Shown piece after piece: positions 62,203-64,000 of a stretch of DNA of 64,000 nucleotides. The notes under the pieces were generated by a model. The model was not told the origin of the DNA and did no database searches. It saw only the letters and a list, made by a program, of their open reading frames with translations. The DNA is taken from the NCBI RefSeq assembly GCF_001428255.1, contig NZ_LMRW01000029.1, positions 63,186 through 127,185 of the forward strand, in the 5' to 3' direction. The number at the start of each line of letters is the position of its first letter. Position 1 is the first letter of the stretch. The DNA comes from Agromyces sp. Soil535 (GTDB taxonomy: Bacteria > Actinomycetota > Actinomycetes > Actinomycetales > Microbacteriaceae). A program made the translations under genes and the position numbers.

Positions 62203-64000
62203 ATGACGGTTCGCGTCACGATCGACGACCCCGGTCAGCGCGGCGGACCCACGTCGTGGATGCTCGAGACCGACGAGGCCACGACGATCGGCGAGGTCGC
62301 CGAGTCGCTCGGCGTCCCGTCGACGCTCCTCGACCGGACCGCGCCGGCGACGACGCTGCTCGCCGAGTCGCCCCTCCTGTCCGGCGCGAGCCGGCCGGCT
62401 CGGCCGACCTCGTCGCTCGAGCCGGGCGTGCTTCGGCTCGAGGTCGTCGGCGGTCCCTTCGCCGGTGAGACCGTGCCGCTCACGCGTGGCGCCGCGTACA
62501 GCATCGGGTCCACGACCGCGGCCTCCATCGCGATCGCCGACCCGGCCCTCGCACCGGTGCACGCGACCCTCCTGGTGAGCGCCGCGACCGTCACCGCGGA
62601 CGGACGGATCACCCCGCTCACGGCGACCGTGACCGTGGCATCCGAGGGCGCGACGATCTGGGTGAACGGCGAGCCGATCGACGGGACGACCGAGGTGGTG
62701 CCGGCCGACCTCGTGCAGCTCGGCAACAGCATGCTCCGCATCGGCGTCGCCCCGGCACCCGACGCCGACCTCACGCGCGACGCGCTCGGCGCTCGCGGCT
62801 TCAACCGGCCCTCCCGCATCCGTCCCGCCAAGGAGCAGCCGGTGGTGCAGCTGCCCGGCGACAAGCCCGATGACCCGGACCAGTCGCCGATGCCGTGGCT
62901 GTCGGCCATCATTCCCGTCGTGCTCGGCGTCACCATGGCGATCGTCTTCGGGCGCGCGATCATGCTGCTCATGGCGGCGGCGAGCCCGATCATGGTCATC
63001 GGCTCCTTCATGGCGAACCGGCGCCTGGCGAAGAAGAAGGGCCTGAAGACCGAGCGCCAGTGGATCGACGAGGTGAAGGCCGCCGGCCGGCGCATCGCCG
63101 AACTCGCCCGCATCCAGCGCCTCGAGTCGTGGTATCGGTTGCCCGACCCCGTGATCGTCGCCGACATCGCGACCGCTCCACTGGCGCGGCTCTGGGAACG
63201 CCGCCGTGGCGACGACGATGCGCTGCTCCTCCGCCTCGGCGTCACCGAGGTCGGGCTGGACGTGCGCTTCGAGGGCGGCGGCAGGGACCGCAGCTCAGCC
63301 CACCGCGTCGGCGTCACGCCGGTGCCAGTCGCCGCGGACCTCCGCAGGGGCGTCGTCGGCATCGCCGGTCCTGTGGATGCCGCGCGCAACGTGGCGCGGG
63401 CCATGCTCGCCTCCTTCGTCACGCTCAGGTCCCCACGCGACGCCGAGGTCATGGTGATCTGCGATGCCGCGGATGCGGACGCCTGGGAGTGGGCGCACTG
63501 GCTTCCGCACTCGCAGCCGGGCGGCCAGGTGCCCACGATGATCGGCAACACCGACGACAGTCGCAGGGAGCGCCTGCGCGAGGCGGCCGTCATGCTCGAG
63601 AACCGGATTCGCGCCGCTGGTCAGCGCGGTGCGGAGACGCCCGGCGACGTGGTCATCATCGTCGACGGCGCCCGGGACTTCCGGATGCTGCCCGGCATGG
63701 TCCCGGTCCTGGAGCACGGGACGGCGCACGGCGTGCATGTCATCGCCCTCGACACCGAGCGCGCCCGCCTGCCCGAGGAGGCGAAGAGCGTGATCGTGAT
63801 CGATCCGATCGATCCCTCGCTTGCGCGGTTCGAGACCGGCTCCGAGTACTTCCCGACGGTGCTCCTCGACGGCGTCTCGCTCGTCCGGGCGGAGGAGATC
63901 GCTCGGAGCCTCTGCTCCATCCGTCACGTCAGCGGTGTCGGCGACGACGCGATGCTCCCCACGAGCGTTCGGATGGTCGACCTGCTGAAGATCGACCTCG
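62203..64000 (+). CDS. FtsK/SpoIIIE-type ATPase (EccC/EssC-like), 3' end outside the window
   Basis: The first 599 codons of a secretion ATPase, after AGGAGGGTGGAACGC. Residues about 75-185 are FHA-like (LRLEVVGGPFAGETVPLTRGAAYSIGS, PALAPVHATLLVS, WVNGEPIDGTTEVVPADLVQLGNSML, quoted in parts). Two helices follow at about 232-270, then a charged linker (NRRLAKKKGLK) and the start of the first FtsK domain. EssC of Firmicutes and related actinobacterial ATPases have this FHA-TM-FtsK order and drive type VII secretion. The Walker motifs expected further on are outside the window, so ATPase status is inferred. Confidence 0.85.
   Translation, partial: MTVRVTIDDPGQRGGPTSWMLETDEATTIGEVAESLGVPSTLLDRTAPATTLLAESPLLSGASRPARPTSSLEPGVLRLEVVGGPFAGETVPLTRGAAYSIGSTTAASIAIADPALAPVHATLLVSAATVTADGRITPLTATVTVASEGATIWVNGEPIDGTTEVVPADLVQLGNSMLRIGVAPAPDADLTRDALGARGFNRPSRIRPAKEQPVVQLPGDKPDDPDQSPMPWLSAIIPVVLGVTMAIVFGRAIMLLMAAASPIMVIGSFMANRRLAKKKGLKTERQWIDEVKAAGRRIAELARIQRLESWYRLPDPVIVADIATAPLARLWERRRGDDDALLLRLGVTEVGLDVRFEGGGRDRSSAHRVGVTPVPVAADLRRGVVGIAGPVDAARNVARAMLASFVTLRSPRDAEVMVICDAADADAWEWAHWLPHSQPGGQVPTMIGNTDDSRRERLREAAVMLENRIRAAGQRGAETPGDVVIIVDGARDFRMLPGMVPVLEHGTAHGVHVIALDTERARLPEEAKSVIVIDPIDPSLARFETGSEYFPTVLLDGVSLVRAEEIARSLCSIRHVSGVGDDAMLPTSVRMVDLLKIDL

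Overview
The window is very GC-rich, with strong G/C third-codon bias, Shine-Dalgarno (SD)-led genes and many GTG/TTG starts. The N-termini of RpoB (TTG start, AAARNATTP...) and RpoC, a DinB2-type polymerase, a DUF5997 gene and an EccC-like ATPase point to an actinobacterium, most likely a Microbacteriaceae member close to Agromyces (inference, no search run). No tRNA, rRNA, CRISPR array or transposase gene was seen.

Region 1 (1-3.8 kb): start of a universal stress protein, a DinB2-like polymerase, an ADA-family (probably adenine) deaminase, a small secreted Cys protein and a DUF1275 membrane protein.

Region 2 (3.9-24.8 kb) is a large purine/ureide catabolism island. Genes for almost every step are present: guanine deaminase, xanthine dehydrogenase (FAD subunit plus fused FeS-Mo subunit, with XdhC and MocA maturation factors), uricase (with a 1-bp frameshift), 8-oxoguanine deaminase, HIU hydrolase, OHCU decarboxylase, allantoinase, allantoate deiminase and ureidoglycine-glyoxylate aminotransferase (PucG). 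Upstream of pucG lie an AtzH/HpxZ-like domain fused to an HpxY-like amidase and an acetamidase/formamidase-family protein, which probably handle oxalurate and its product. A SufU-like scaffold is embedded in the operon. An XRE-cupin regulator and an ABC importer (NMT1-like binding protein, ATPase, two permeases) close the island.

Region 3 (25-49.8 kb) is mixed housekeeping and accessory: GlsB-like membrane protein, DUF6412-YidC pair, class I amidotransferase plus an HTH-less LysR-like protein facing DUF5997, esterase, NUDIX-like protein, nucleoside hydrolase, FAD oxidase, GNAT, DEAD-box helicase, DUF1684/SRPBCC pair, coiled-coil protein, ComB-like phosphatase, CGNR and SprT zinc proteins, sugar dehydrogenase lipoprotein, 5-oxoprolinase PxpABC, two tandem spermidine-synthase-like proteins, a truncated haemoglobin and a large LuxR-type ATPase regulator. 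Its noncoding DNA holds the oddest structures: eight GTCGACYT units between perfect 20-bp inverted repeats, a 73-bp near-palindrome, and TGAGCAA sites that link the LuxR regulator to the globin intergenic region.

Region 4 (49.9-57.6 kb) is rpoB-rpoC with a clear vegetative promoter and terminator. Region 5 (57.7-64 kb) holds membrane/secreted proteins of unknown function leading into a truncated FtsK/EccC-type ATPase gene with an FHA-like N-terminus, suggesting the edge of a type VII-like secretion locus.
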